Position numbers and translations under genes: made by a program. A model generated the notes under the pieces. It searched no databases. It had not been told where the DNA came from and saw nothing but the letters and a program-made list of their open reading frames with translations. Positions 1-10,314 of a stretch of 64,000 nucleotides of DNA are shown here, piece after piece. This DNA comes from Archivesica marissinica (taxonomy: Eukaryota; Mollusca; Bivalvia; Venerida; Vesicomyidae), in assembly GCA_014843695.1 (NCBI GenBank), contig CM026391.1, forward strand, positions 13,823,365-13,887,364. The letters run 5' to 3'. Within the stretch, counting starts at the first letter, position 1. Every line of letters begins with the position of its first letter.

Positions 1-52
1 CCGGGCCTTTCGCACCTGAAGCGAACGTGCTACCACTGCGCTATCACGATTG
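1..52 (-). mobile_element. SINE family A fragment (antisense head)
   Basis: Matches the tRNA-like head of the SINEs at 48419 and 58665 (TTTCGCACCTGAAGCGAACG, CTATCACGA) and is cut by the window edge. Nothing else is evident in 53-160. Confidence 0.7.
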
Positions 53-160
53 TCCCCTGTTAATTTTGGGGGTTAGTATCCGAAATGAAATAGCTCCAGG
101 AACCTCGGAATTCCAAGCATTTCTGCTCAATAAGTTGTTAGTCATTTGGTACACAGCCTT

Positions 161-460
161 ATGGTAATACAGCGTTAACATGTGTACATCCCTGCGAGGG
201 GTTTAACATTACGGTAATACAGCTTTAACATGTGTACATCCCTGCGAGGGGTTTAACATTACGGTAATACAGCGTTAACATGTGTACATCCCTGCGAGGG
301 GTTTAACATTACGGTAATACAGCTTTAACATGTGTACATCCCTGCGAGGGGTTTAACATTACGGTAATACAGCGTTAACATGTGTACATCCCTGCGAGGG
401 GTTTAACATTACGGTAATACAGCTTTAACATGTGTACATCCCTGCGAGGGGTTTAACATT
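161..460 (+). repeat. 50-bp tandem array, 6 units in alternating pairs
   Basis: Exactly six 50-bp units containing ACATCCCTGCGAGGGG. Units alternate strictly between AGCGTTAACA and AGCTTTAACA, so the real repeat is a 100-bp dimer. Confidence 0.95.
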
Positions 461-560
461 AGAGGAAGATAGAATACTAACATCATATTCTGGTTATACT
501 CTACAAGTGTATGCTGCCTGCATGCGGCTCTCCTATCTCTGATTTAATATTAACTATTTA

Positions 561-837
561 GTCCGCCTCCGTGGTCGAGTGGTTAAGGTCGCTGACTTGT
601 ATACCACTGTAACCTATCATCACTGATGGTCACGGGTTCGAGCCCCGCTCAGACCGTGTCTCATTTATATGAAAAAGTTGGCAGTTTCTTACGAAAGTTG
701 GTGCAACCAAGTACTGGTTTAACCGCTGGAGCCTGCCCAGGAAAGGTGTTAGGTAAACTGCCCGCCGGCGATATAGCCCAAAAATGGTGCTGATGCAGGC
801 GTAAAACCCGAAATATAACTATAACTATATATAAATA
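561..837 (+). mobile_element. tRNA-derived SINE, family B
   Basis: The head begins GTCCGCCTCCGTGG and has an A box (GTGGTCGAGTGGTTAAGG, tRNA-Ser-like) and B box (GGGTTCGAGCC). A body and a 3' tail ending CCCGAAATATAAC with short ATAAC/ATAT repeats follow. A 16-bp target duplication starting TAATATTAACTA flanks it (545-560 and 838-853). Further copies are at 2761, 4081, 9964, 16467, 52500 and 63601. Confidence 0.9.
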
Positions 838-980
838 TAATATTAACTATTTACACGCTAGCGATGAAAATAATGTTCAGTTTTATATATCGTGGAATGG
901 GTCGTATCTACATTATTGTAATGAAATTTCATGTTAGACCTACATTGCAGAGTTTTAAGTTACATAATCAAATACTGATT

Positions 981-1230
981 CAGGGTACATTCTAGGTCAG
1001 AATTTTTGGGAGAAGTGAGAAAGCGCGTGATCGCTTATCGGTTAAAATCGGTTAAAATGCAAAGTACAGCCATTAAATACAACATTTGAATAGAAGGAGT
1101 GCTTTATAATGGGCCAGTGTATCTTACTAGACAAAACTTTTTATTTTTTTAAGGAGAAGTGGGGCCCCCAGAGGGGTCAGGGTCCCTAGGGCGACTATTT
1201 CGCCCACATCGCCCTCTAGAATGATCCCTG
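981..1230 (+). mobile_element. hAT-type MITE, family 1 (250 bp)
   Basis: Ends are CAGGGTACATTCTAGG and CCTCTAGAATGATCCCTG, imperfect inverted repeats starting CAGGG. A 7-bp duplication ACTGATT flanks it exactly (974-980, 1231-1237). It has no coding capacity. Its subterminal GGGAGAAGTGAGAAAGCG is the seed sequence of the 51-bp satellite at 16860-18916. Confidence 0.82.
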
Positions 1231-1311
1231 ACTGATTTATCGGCAGTAGAATGTTGAAGCTATGCATTAATATGTTACATGTGCAACCATGCTGATTGAT
1301 GGTTGTACTCA

Positions 1312-1575
1312 TTCTAGAAGGCGACATGGATGAAAAGTCTCCCTAGGAACCCTGACTTTTCCCACAGGAGGCCCCATTAATCCCAAAATGATTTTTGTTT
1401 ACAATTTCCATACAAAAGTTTGCCAGTAAGATACATTAACCATTGTAAAGCGCTCCTTCTACTGAGATGTTGTATTTAATGGTCATATTATGTATTTTAA
1501 CCCTATTTTGTCGAAATTTATTAAATAATACCATTTAAGGACGCAATCACGCGCTTTCTCACTTCTCCCTGGGTT
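1312..1575 (-). mobile_element. Inverted relative of hAT MITE family 1
   Basis: Reverse-oriented match to 981-1190: GCGCTTTCTCACTTCTCCC, TTGTATTTAATGG and GTAAGATACATTA all appear in reverse order. The far end is diverged. With 981-1230 it forms a large inverted pair. Confidence 0.65.
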
Positions 1576-1752
1576 GTTCAATTTGAACACAACGTACATG
1601 CACATATGTATTTGTATTGTCGTCATATCTGTATCTCATTTTTATAAGAAAACAATTCTAGTTTCTGGTATTCTCTACTTTTGTGTTTTAGTGGTGTCCA
1701 TTATTGAGTTTCTAGCCGTTTCTGGGAAATTTTGTATCATATCTACTTGTAG

Positions 1753-1842
1753 CACCACACTGACGGTAGATAACAGTCCAGTCCACATTGTGTATCATTG
1801 TGAAGGACAAAATTTGTTTGTGATTTCTGCACCAGAAAATAG
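1753..1842 (+). CDS. Exon 1 of the coiled-coil gene (internal exon, first one visible)
   Basis: Acceptor ACTTGTAG precedes 1753 and donor GTAAGC follows 1842. Read with one leading base, it encodes 29 codons beginning TTLTVDNSPVHIVYHCEGQ and ending ISAPEN, with two bases left over. Those two bases are completed by the first base of the next exon at 3596, so the phases agree. No start codon or signal is visible, so the gene begins upstream of the window. No known domain is recognised. The open frame, good splice sites and phase match support it; homology is unverified. Confidence 0.68.
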
Positions 1843-2359
1843 GTAAGCTGAAACAATTTTTAATTTGCTATCGTTTCTTTCACATGTTTCATATGGCGTT
1901 TCATATGGCGCCCAACGGGGGACCGTGACTGAATATAATATAAACTGTGATAATGTGTTACCTTGTACTCTATTTTTCCGGAAATGTGTGGTAGATTACA
2001 ATTTAGCCGAGTACAGACTACAGTAGAGCGTGTGTAAGTGGCCTGGCTATCTGTTACATTTCTCCTGTAAGCAAAGGTTAGCTGTACATTTTTCTTAGCC
2101 TGTGTCTGTTGGCATGCTGCCAACAAAGTTTACAATTGTAAGCGTAATTTACATTTAAAATAAAGATAGCTTATAATTCAGTTTATTTTGGGGGGGAAGT
2201 TTGAAAGAGATTCCACATTGTTTTGAATATAATTTATCAATCACTTCTTTAGTATTCAGCTTTGATCATCTTCATGATGTTAGGTATTACTGTAAAATAT
2301 TAGCAAAAAAAGAATCAAACCAACACACATTGTTAATAATCATACTAACATTCGATATC

Positions 2360-2622
2360 CAGGGTTCTCGTTGTCGGTCGCCAATGGCGCCAATGGCGCC
2401 AATTGCAACAAAAAACAAATATTGGCGCTAAATTTTGTGAATTGACGAAAATATTTGGCGCCACTTTTTTTTTGGCACATGTTTTATCAAATATATGGCT
2501 TCAAATGTTTATTTGTGAACTATATGGTTCTTAGTTGGCTCCAAGTATTTTTAATTGGCTCCAGTGTTTTTCAATTGGCGACAGAAGTGGCGCAGACAAA
2601 CATTCAGACAGAGGGAACCCTG
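2360..2622 (+). mobile_element. hAT-type MITE, family 2, inserted in a satellite
   Basis: Ends CAGGGTTC and GAACCCTG; GATATC flanks both sides (2354-2359, 2623-2628). The interior is rich in TTGGCGCC and GGCGCCAAT motifs. The flanking sequence is one 84-bp satellite unit split in two. Other copies are at 46911-47133, 56174-56398 (antisense), and partial at 46420-46480 and 53251-53337. Confidence 0.82.
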
Positions 2623-2639
2623 GATATCTACATCAATTA

Positions 2640-3490
2640 AGTTAATATCAATTAAGTTAATATTTATGCTATATGTTTCGATTTCTTTGTCAGCTCACAT
2701 TTATTATTATACTAACATTCGATATCTGCATCAATCAAGTTATTATTTATGCTATATATGGTCCGCCTCCGTGGTTGAGTGGTTACGGTCGCAGACTTGT
2801 ATACCACTGTAACCTCTCATCACTGATGGTCATGGGTTCGAGCCCCGCTCAGGCCGTGTCTCATTTATATGAAAAAGTTGGCAGTTTTTTACGGAGGTTG
2901 GTGCACCCAAGTACTGGTTAACCGCTGGAGCCTGCCCAGGAAAGGTATTGTTAAGTAAACTGCCCGCAGACGATATAGCCCGAAATGGTGCTGATGCAGG
3001 CGTAAAACCCGAAATATAACATAATATTTATGCTATATGTTTCAATTTCTTTGTCAGCTCACATTTATTATGTATATATCTATATATTCGATATCTGCAT
3101 CAATCAAGTTATTATCTATGCTATATGTTTTGATTTCTTTGTCAGCTCATGGTTATTATTTATACTAACATTCGATATCTGCATCAATCAAGTTATTATC
3201 TATGCTATATGTTTTGATTTCTTTGTCAGCTCATGGTTATTATTTATACTAACATTCGATATCTGCATCAATCAAGTTATTATCTATGCTATATGTTTTG
3301 ATTTCTTTGTCAGCTCATGGTTATTATTTATACTAACATTCAATATCTGCATCAATCAAGTTAATATTTATGCTATATGTTTTGATTTCTTTGTCAGCTC
3401 ATGGTTATTATTTATACTAACATTCGATATCTGCATCAATCAAGTTAATATCTATGCTATATGTTTCGATTTCTTTGTCAGCTCATGGTT
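2640..3490 (+). repeat. 84-bp tandem array, interrupted
   Basis: Unit contains TCGATATCTGCATCAATC and GATTTCTTTGTCAGCTCA. It is clean at 3105-3490; the older part to the left is split by a SINE (2761) and, at 2340-2640, by a hAT MITE. It runs up to ~100 bases before exon 2. Confidence 0.9.
2761..3019 (+). mobile_element. tRNA-derived SINE, family B, inserted in an 84-bp satellite
   Basis: It has the same head, B box and CCCGAAATATAAC tail as the copy at 561. Satellite sequence TATTTATGCTATAT lies on both sides, which is both its target duplication and proof that it landed inside the array. Confidence 0.9.
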
Positions 3491-3595
3491 ATTTTTGATT
3501 TTCTACGTCAACATACTGTTATTTACATCTACATTTCTGCTTGATTTTGTGCAGTATTACATGTATGTAGTAAATGTACTTAATGTTATCTTCAG

Positions 3596-3833
3596 ATTTT
3601 CACTCACTTCTCTCACCTCACTTGTGAAAGACCTTGTCCGTCTTCTGCAAGTTACCCATGGTTCCATTCAGCAAGCCTTCACCTCATCAGCCAATCACAA
3701 TCAGCTAGACTGCTTCTTTGCTTTACTGCACCAAAGTCAGGTGGCACAGTCTACAAATAGTGGCACAGTCCAGAAGGAAACATGCAATCTTAGCCAGTCT
3801 GCAAAGATATTACCCTTGCCAAATGAGATTAAG
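3596..3833 (+). CDS. Exon 2 of the coiled-coil gene
   Basis: The acceptor ATCTTCAG and the donor GTAAGC bound 238 bases, read as one base plus 79 codons. The peptide runs from FSLTSLTSLVKDLVRLLQ through LDCFFALLHQSQ to LPLPNEIK. It has a short amphipathic helix (LVKDLVRLLQ) followed by a Gln/Ser/Thr-rich stretch. The frame is also open upstream only because it runs through an 84-bp tandem array at 3105-3490; that upstream part is not coding. Exon ends at a codon boundary, matching the phase-0 exon at 5813. Confidence 0.8.
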
Positions 3834-4080
3834 GTAAGCTAATAGCTGGAACTAATAAATACATAGAATGCACTGTCTACGTGTATCTATCTGCCTTACA
3901 AGTGTTCGCATTGTTCAATCTCTAAGTTCTAGTGTGGGGCCTCTATTGCCTAGTTATGGTCATAGTTAAAGTTGACCCTTTTCTCTTCCAGGAATGTGTT
4001 GAAAGTAATACGTTGATTTATGGCAGAGAAACATGCAAACAAATTTTTTTTTATTTGTTGGAACTTTAAATTTATGTCCA

Positions 4081-4345
4081 GTCCGCCTCCGTGGTCGAGT
4101 GGTTAAGGTCGCTGACTTGTATACCACTGTAACCTATCATCACTGATGGTCACGGGTTCGAGCCCCGCTCAGACCGTGTTTCATTTATATGTAAAAGTTG
4201 GCAGTTTCTTACGGAGGTTGGTGCACCCAAGTACTGGTTAACCGCTGGAGCCTGCCCAGGAAAGGTGTTGTTAGGTAAACTGCCCGCCGGCGATATAGCC
4301 CAAAAATGGTGCTGATGCAGGCGTAAAACCCGAAATATAACATAA
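4081..4345 (+). mobile_element. tRNA-derived SINE, family B
   Basis: A full-length copy with A box, B box and the CCCGAAATATAACATAAC tail. It is inserted in a fragment (about 3965-4080) that is nearly identical to 9560-9668, part of the TIR element at 9537-10862. Confidence 0.9.
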
Positions 4346-4410
4346 CATAATTGGTTTTGCGTTTAGTCTTTACAATTTGAATTAACATCTATGCAACCAA
4401 GTTGTTTTAA

Positions 4411-4646
4411 ACTTTATTTATGTTACAACGATTGGGAAGCAAGTTTTAACAACTTATATTAATCACTATCGTTGGCGCGGATCAAAGCGTGTGAGAGGAA
4501 ACCGGAGTACCCGGAGAAAACCCACCTGTCCGATCTGGCGACCATCGTACCATCGTACCATCTTACATACTTCCAGGTCCGAGGATCGAACCCGGGTTGC
4601 ATTGGTGAGGAGCATGCGCGCTAACCACTGTGCTGATTGGACAACC
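4411..4646 (-). mobile_element. tRNA-derived SINE, family C (antisense)
   Basis: Contains the antisense tail (AACTTATATTAATCACT), the body hallmark CGGAGTACCCGGAGAAAAC and the head with box B (GGATCGAACCCGGGTTGC). Family C copies also lie at 9229, 32670, 44688, 49086 and 60868. Confidence 0.85.
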
Positions 4647-4889
4647 AAGTTGTTTTTCCTGTACAAAATGGTGTGGTATTGCTTTACAATATTGTCTATG
4701 GACAAACTACGGTAACAAAATGCTATAAAAAAATTTTTTGTTTAATGTCTATGACTGGAAGCAACAGAAGTGAACACTGATGCATGTAAGAAGATAATGT
4801 CATCTATCTTTTCACCCCTACAGTTTATTATAGTTTATTCCATACTGTATGCTGGAAGAGTTTATTACTGAGACACGGGATGAATGTGA

Positions 4890-5812
4890 GTAGGTACGGC
4901 TAATCATGCATGTATTCTATGTTACAGAGCTGTGCAGATAGATTACTGACACGGGGCCTGTGTAGGTACGGCTAATCATGCATGTATTCTATGTTACAGA
5001 GCTGTGCAGATAGATTACCGAGACACAGGGCCTGTGTAGGTACGGCTAATCATGCATGTATTCTATGTTACAGAGCTGTGCAGATAGATTACTGACACAG
5101 GGCGTGTGTAGGTACGGCTAATCATGCATGTATTCTATGTTACAGAGCTGTGCAGATAGAGTACCGAGACACAGGGCCTGTGTAGGTACGGCTAATCATG
5201 CATGTATTCTATGTTACAGAGCTGTGCAGATAGATTACTGAGACACAGGGTGGGTGTGTAGGTACGGCTAATCATGCATGTATTCTATGTTACAGAGCTA
5301 TGCAGATAGAGTACTGAGACAACGGGGCCTGTGTAGGTACGGCTAATCATGCATGTATTCTATGTTACAGAGCTGTGCAGATAGATTACTGAGACACGGT
5401 GCCTGTGTAGGTACGGCTAATCATGCATGTATTCTATGTTACAGAGCTGTGCAGATAGATTACTGAGACACGGTGTGTGTAGGTACGGCTAATCATGCAT
5501 GTATTCTATGTTACAGAGCTGTGCAGATAGATTACTGAGACACGGTGCCTGTGTAGGTACGGCTAATCATGCATGTATTCTATGTTACAGAGCTGTGCAG
5601 ATAGATTACTGAGACACGGGGCCTGTGTACGTACGGCTAATCATGCATGTATTCTATGTTACAGAGCTGTGCAGATAGATTACTGAGACACGGGGCCTGT
5701 GTAGGTACGGCTAATCATGCATGTATTCTATGTTACAGAGCTGTGCAGATAGATTACTGAGACACAGGGCCGGTGTAGGTACGGCTAATCATGCATGTAT
5801 TCTATGTTACAG
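4890..5812 (+). repeat. ~73-bp array containing the exon 3 acceptor, 13 acceptors in all
   Basis: Each unit has GGTACGGCTAATCATGCATG, TATGTTACAG (acceptor) and AGCTGTGCAGATAGA (exon 5' end). Thirteen acceptor copies can be counted, the last being the real exon at 5813. Unit length varies (about 70-76) in the ACACGGGGCCTGTG part. Confidence 0.93.
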
Positions 5813-5866
5813 AGCTGTGCAGATAGAGTACTTACAGATTTTGAAGCTGCTGACTTTGGAGATATG
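5813..5866 (+). CDS. Exon 3 of the coiled-coil gene (18 codons), with an array on its acceptor
   Basis: Acceptor TATGTTACAG and donor GTAAGG enclose exactly 18 codons, SCADRVLTDFEAADFGDM, in phase 0 at both ends. The exon is the last member of a tandem array (4890-5812) whose units each contain the same acceptor and the first ~20 bases of the exon. Only this last copy continues into an open exon with a donor after the acidic segment. The upstream copies diverge after AGATAGA. It is short, but its phase fits both neighbours. Confidence 0.74.
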
Positions 5867-5903
5867 GTAAGGACTAAGAAATGATACCCACTTATTATTA
5901 GGA

Positions 5904-6120
5904 AGTTGTGATAACGAAGTGGTAGCACGTTCGCTTCAGGTGCGAATGGCCCGGAGTTCGAGCTGTTACGATTGTGCCCTTTAGGCAAGGCATTTAAGTT
6001 CCACGTTGCCTCTTCTCTCTCCCTCATGACAATGGATTCCATCAGGAATGAGGTCTCGAGAGTGATTAGTATGTAAGTTGTAAGAACTTGTTTCGCAATC
6101 AAGCTAAGATAAATGTGTAT
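5904..6120 (+). mobile_element. tRNA-derived SINE, family A
   Basis: Head with box B GGAGTTCGAGC (slightly deleted), body with GCCTCTTCTCTCTCCCTC, and tail AACTTGTTTCGCAATCAAGC. It starts about 40 bases after the donor of exon 3. Confidence 0.85.
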
Positions 6121-6140
6121 AACTTATTATTGTTATTATA

Positions 6141-6320
6141 ACAGCCGTCAGATTTGGTAAACAGCTGTCAGATTTGGTAAACTGCCGTCATATTTGGTAA
6201 ACAGCTGTCAGATTAGGTAAACAGCCATCAGATTAGGTAAACAGCCATCACATTTGGTAAACAGCCATCTCATTTGGTAAACAGCCGTCATATTTGGTAA
6301 ACAGCCGTCATATTTGGTGA
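6141..6320 (+). repeat. 20-bp tandem array, 9 units
   Basis: Nine consecutive 20-bp units of ACAGCCGTCAGATTTGGTAA with scattered substitutions, directly after a SINE tail. 6321-6570 holds nothing recognised. Confidence 0.95.
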
Positions 6321-6576
6321 TGTTACAAATCTCTATGTTATATGTCTCTGATTTAAACAATAGCTATAGATGTCAATGACGCTCGCCCACATGGTTCGCC
6401 GGAGGCGAGGGTAAAATAGCTCAATCTTCAGATGTCAATGAACCACTTAAACCAGATTGTTTGTAATGAATGATATCTACTAAAAGTAATGTTTTACTGG
6501 AGATACAAAGATGGTGATGACAGATTGTTGACCTGACTGATCAACCGTATCAAATGCATTGATTACAAATTACCTC

Positions 6577-7228
6577 TTAAAGCGACATTACATCGCAAAA
6601 AGGAAAATAATGCATTTTTCACGTATAAATGCATTGCTACTACAAATTCTTCTAACATTGAATCAATAAACAGTGTTTGAGGTATACAATAGGATTTCAT
6701 ATACCGGTCATCCACGCTCCTGTATTGACGTTTACTTGTCATTGGAGTCAATACTAAACACGCGATACTTTCATTTAGAGATAATTTAACTAAGATTAGG
6801 CACACATGTGAGATATCACGGTAAATATGTACCATATCTCGTGTTATTCAGGATAAACGCGTTGTGTTACGAATAAATGTCAACCCTATTTACATTATTT
6901 TATTATGTCAACAAACCACGTATAAGACGTTTGTTTATTTGTTAAAATACAGTCAAACCTGTCTTAAGCAGCCAGTCAAGGGAATCACTGAAAGTGGCTG
7001 CTTAGCACAGGTGGCTGCTTAATAGAGGTCAAATGTATAATCAACTAGCATATTGGGAATCTTAATACTGGCTGCTTAATACAGGTTGGTTGCTTAATAG
7101 AGGTGACCACTAACACAGGTTTGACTGTAATCAGTTTTTGAGGCAAATATTTGGGGAAAATATTACCATATAATAGCAAATTACATTCTGCAGATATTTG
7201 CGGTTTCACCGATGTAGTGTCGCTTTAA
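6577..7228 (+). mobile_element. TTAA-bounded TIR element (AGCGACATTACATCG ends)
   Basis: Ends TTAAAGCGACATTACATCGC and CGATGTAGTGTCGCTTTAA. About 650 bp with a separate MITE (6948-7129) nested inside. No coding capacity recognised. A second, incomplete copy in reverse orientation is at 52861-53094. Confidence 0.75.
6948..7129 (+). mobile_element. TA-flanked MITE (ACAGTCAAACCTG ends), mariner/Tc1-like
   Basis: Ends TACAGTCAAACCTGTCTTAA and CACAGGTTTGACTGTA with TA at each edge. The interior repeats GGCTGCTTAATA. It is nested in the element 6577-7228. Confidence 0.82.
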
Positions 7229-7408
7229 TGAATCCCTGTTTATTATTTATCTAGTGTTGGTTTTGTACGTCAATGCCAGCTAGTTTCGCACAGGTAAAGC
7301 TAACCAGTTATTACAATTCGTTTCACTATTTCTTGGCACGTACCGGGTATGTGGAGTGATTCTCAATAACCCCCTTGCATCATTCATTTCAATCTATTTG
7401 TCATGTCA

Positions 7409-7592
7409 TCGTACTGTATGTCCCGGTACAGACGTAGTCACCATTGGGGAGATCGTGTGCAGCCAACCCTGGGCTCGAACCCAGGACCTTTTGCTTACAG
7501 GGCGAACGTGCTACCGACTGAGCTATCCGGGCCGCTTACACATAATCTCCCTCAATGGTGGCTATGTCCGTACCACGACATACTTCTATACC
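7409..7592 (-). mobile_element. tRNA-like core flanked by inverted arms, copy 1
   Basis: On the minus strand, a tRNA-like core (A box TAGCTCAGTCGGTAGCACG, B box GGGTTCGAGCC, ~7464-7534) is flanked by arms of ~45 bases that are inverted copies of each other, roughly three-quarters identical (ATGTCCCGGTACAGACG on the left; reversed ATGTCGTGGTACGGACA on the right). The body would fold as a hairpin with the tRNA core in the loop. Confidence 0.68.
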
Positions 7593-7639
7593 AAAGTGGA
7601 ATTCTTCCACGAATTTCCAGGGATTGAGAACATGGTGAA

Positions 7640-7838
7640 TATGATCTTGAGGTATATATCCAGTCACGGTCCCTTGTTGGGTGCCAACTGTCATAGAGTG
7701 AGAAGAATGTGCAGCCAACACAGTCCTCAAACCCAGGACCTTTCACCTACAGGGAGAACGCTTTACTGACCGAGCTAGCCTGGCCGTTTATATATAATCT
7801 CCATAATGCTGACTAAACCCATACCGCGACATATATAT
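7640..7838 (-). mobile_element. tRNA-like core with arms, diverged copy 2
   Basis: Repeats the layout of 7409-7592 about 255 bases downstream in the same orientation. The right arm is clear (reversed TATGTCGCGGTATGGG) and the left arm is badly eroded. The A box is changed to CTAGCTCGGTCAGTAAAGC. Confidence 0.6.
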
Positions 7839-8009
7839 ATTTATAGAATATTTATCTGTGCTTTGTAAATTATGAAGAACAGATATGTTTAACCTTTAGC
7901 ACGCCTTAAACAAAAAGAAGCAGATAACAAATGTATCGTATAATTCTTATTTTTACTAGAAAGTAGGGCGTGACATTTCATTCAAATCTTTCCGATCCAG
8001 TGTGTTGTT

Positions 8010-8410
8010 TTTTCCAGTCTGACAGTTATTCCATTGAGTTATTTCATTCCAGTCCGACAGTTATTCCAGTTGGACATAACTGTTTTATTCCTGTCCAACA
8101 GTTATTCAAGTGAGTTGGGTTTTTTTCCAGTCTGACAGTTATATGAGTAAGATATAGTTGTATTTTCCAGTCTGACAGTTATTCCAGTGAGTTATTTCTT
8201 TCCAGTCTGACAGTTATTCCAGTGAGTTATTTCTTTCCAGTCTGACAGTTATTCCAGTAAGATAGACTTATGTTTTTCAGTCTGACAGTTATTCCAGTAA
8301 GATAGACTTATGTTTTCCAGTCTGACAGTTATTCCAGTGAGTTATTTCTTTCCAGTCTGACAGTTATTCCAGTAAGATAGACTTATGTTTTTCAGTCTGA
8401 CAGTTACTAC
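8010..8410 (+). repeat. Irregular ~35-bp tandem array
   Basis: About eleven units built on CCAGTCTGACAGTTATTCC with spacers of varying length (GTGAGTTATTTCTTT or GTAAGATAGACTTATG). Confidence 0.9.
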
Positions 8411-8622
8411 AGTTGTCGAAGAAGTTACTCCATTTTAGGATCATGTTTGTTTTACAAGGTAGGTTAACATAATACACCCATGTTTCTATGTGTACTAAAT
8501 TGTGCACTCCACGTGTATTGTATGAATATGCTACACATATTCACAGGTAAAAAGTACACATATGTAATTTAGTAATGTGTGGTCCATTTCATTAATAAAT
8601 TGCTCGTTTTCTTTCCCGTTAT

Positions 8623-8866
8623 TTAACCCTTTCAACACCACAGACCTCTAAATTGGCTTACAAAAAAGTGTAGATCCAGATGAGCCGGCTCGTGACGAGC
8701 CGTCTCATCAGGATCTGCACTTTTTTCAAGTAATATAACTATTTTTAGAAAAAAAATTACCCATTTTGATAAATGAACTGATCCAAATGTAATTTTGTTA
8801 TTAATTTATTGGTCTAAAAATATCATGGACCAGTCCATGTCAGTTACTTGGTGTTGAATGGGTTAA
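8623..8866 (+). mobile_element. TTAA-flanked MITE, family P1 (piggyBac-like)
   Basis: TTAA at both edges, with ends CCCTTTCAACACCA and TGGTGTTGAATGGG. The interior has a strong hairpin around GCCGGCTCGTGACGAGCC. The CCC terminus with TTAA target is the signature of piggyBac-mobilised elements. Copies at 45109, 49841 (antisense) and 57290. Confidence 0.85.
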
Positions 8867-9228
8867 TGACTCGAGTGTGCTGTCCTAAATGTTTCTTCAA
8901 ACTTCTGGCAATAAAAGAATTAGCGACACTGTAAATGACTATTTATTCATATTTTTGCGAAAGAACACCCTTGCGAATTCAAAATCATGTTGAAATGACA
9001 TGTCCAGATTGTGTGTTTTTCGGTGTCCTGTGTCGTGCAAATATAAATTTTCGCAACAAAAATCGGAAGCTTGAAAATAGTGGAAAAATGCTCATTTGAA
9101 TGTATTAAAGTCGTATTGATGTCTGTAAAAACAAATTTGCAGTGTATGCGAGCGATAGCAATTTTACTATAACATACTAGAAGTGATGTACACACATTAA
9201 TTTCATTGCTATTTGTTAGGGAAAATGC

Positions 9229-9431
9229 AGCAATGCAACCCGGGTTCTATCCTCGGACCGGGAAGTATGCGAGATGGTACGGTGGTCGCCAGATCGGACA
9301 GGTGGGTTTTCTCCGGGTGCTCCGGTTTCCTCCCACACGAATGACCACATATACGCTTTCATCCGCGCCAACGAGAGTGATTTATATAAGTTGTTAAAAC
9401 TTGTTTCGCAATCGTTGTAAAATAAATAAAG
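9229..9431 (+). mobile_element. SINE family C, head truncated
   Basis: Begins within the head at GCAACCCGGGTTC and keeps the body (GCTCCGGTTTCCTCCCACAC) and the tail (AACTTGTTTCGCAATCG). Confidence 0.82.
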
Positions 9432-9963
9432 TTTAAACTTTTGTTACGGAAAAACAAAGCAAATAGTCGAAACCAAAAAAGAGGATATCCTAGTCACAAT
9501 AGAATTACCGGGTTTATATTACTACCAGCATAACAAGTACCGTATATTCCCGGACATAAGTCGACCTTTTTCTCTTCCAGGAATGTGTTGAAAGTAATAC
9601 GTTGATTTATGGCAGAGAAACATGCAAACAAATTTTTTTTTATTTGTTGGAACTTTAAATTTATGTCCATTTTATTTTGATTTAATATAATAATTGGTTT
9701 AGATAATTATTTTACATTATAAACCATAGAAAAGCTGATACACAAACTTCATTTATCATTGTTGTGCATTTTGTATGATTTGCAATGGAATAAATTCGAC
9801 TATATATTTTGAATTTAGCCCAGTTCCATTCAAAAATGAAAGAAAAAACCAATTGTCATAGCGATTATCCACAAAGTATACTCGACTTATGGAAGTATCC
9901 GGTGATGAAGCTTATTTACCCTCGCCTCCTGCGAACCATGTGGTCGAGCGTACTATATTATAT

Positions 9964-10229
9964 GTTATGTTATATTTCGGGTTTTACGCCTACATCAGCA
10001 CCATTTTTGGGCTATATCGCCGGCGGGCAGTTTACCTAACAACACCTTTCCTGGGCAGGCTCCAGCGGTTAACCAATACTTGGGTGCACCAACCTCCGTA
10101 AGAAACTGCCAACTTTTTCATATAAATGAAACACGGTCTGAGCGGGGCTCGAACCCGTGGCCATCAATGGTGATAGGTTACAGTGGTATACAAGTCAGCG
10201 ACCGTAACCACTCGACCACGGAGGCGGAC
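9964..10229 (-). mobile_element. tRNA-derived SINE, family B (antisense)
   Basis: Full-length antisense copy. An 11-bp target duplication CGAGCGTACTA flanks it (9945-9955 and 10234-10244). It is nested inside the TIR element 9537-10862. Confidence 0.9.
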
Positions 10230-10314
10230 TGGGCGAGCGTACTAAGATGTTTAGTTAACACTCGTATATTATAAACTAAGGTGATTAAGTTGTGTCCGTT
10301 AATAATACGATTCG

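Noticed and set aside
1574..1752. Upstream part of the 90-codon ORF as coding
   Set aside because: A good acceptor sits at 1752 and the upstream part is hydrophobic AT-rich read-through beginning near a MITE end.
3030..3595. N-terminal 190 codons of the 270-codon ORF as a membrane protein
   Set aside because: It is an 84-bp satellite read-through; the coding part starts at the acceptor before 3596.
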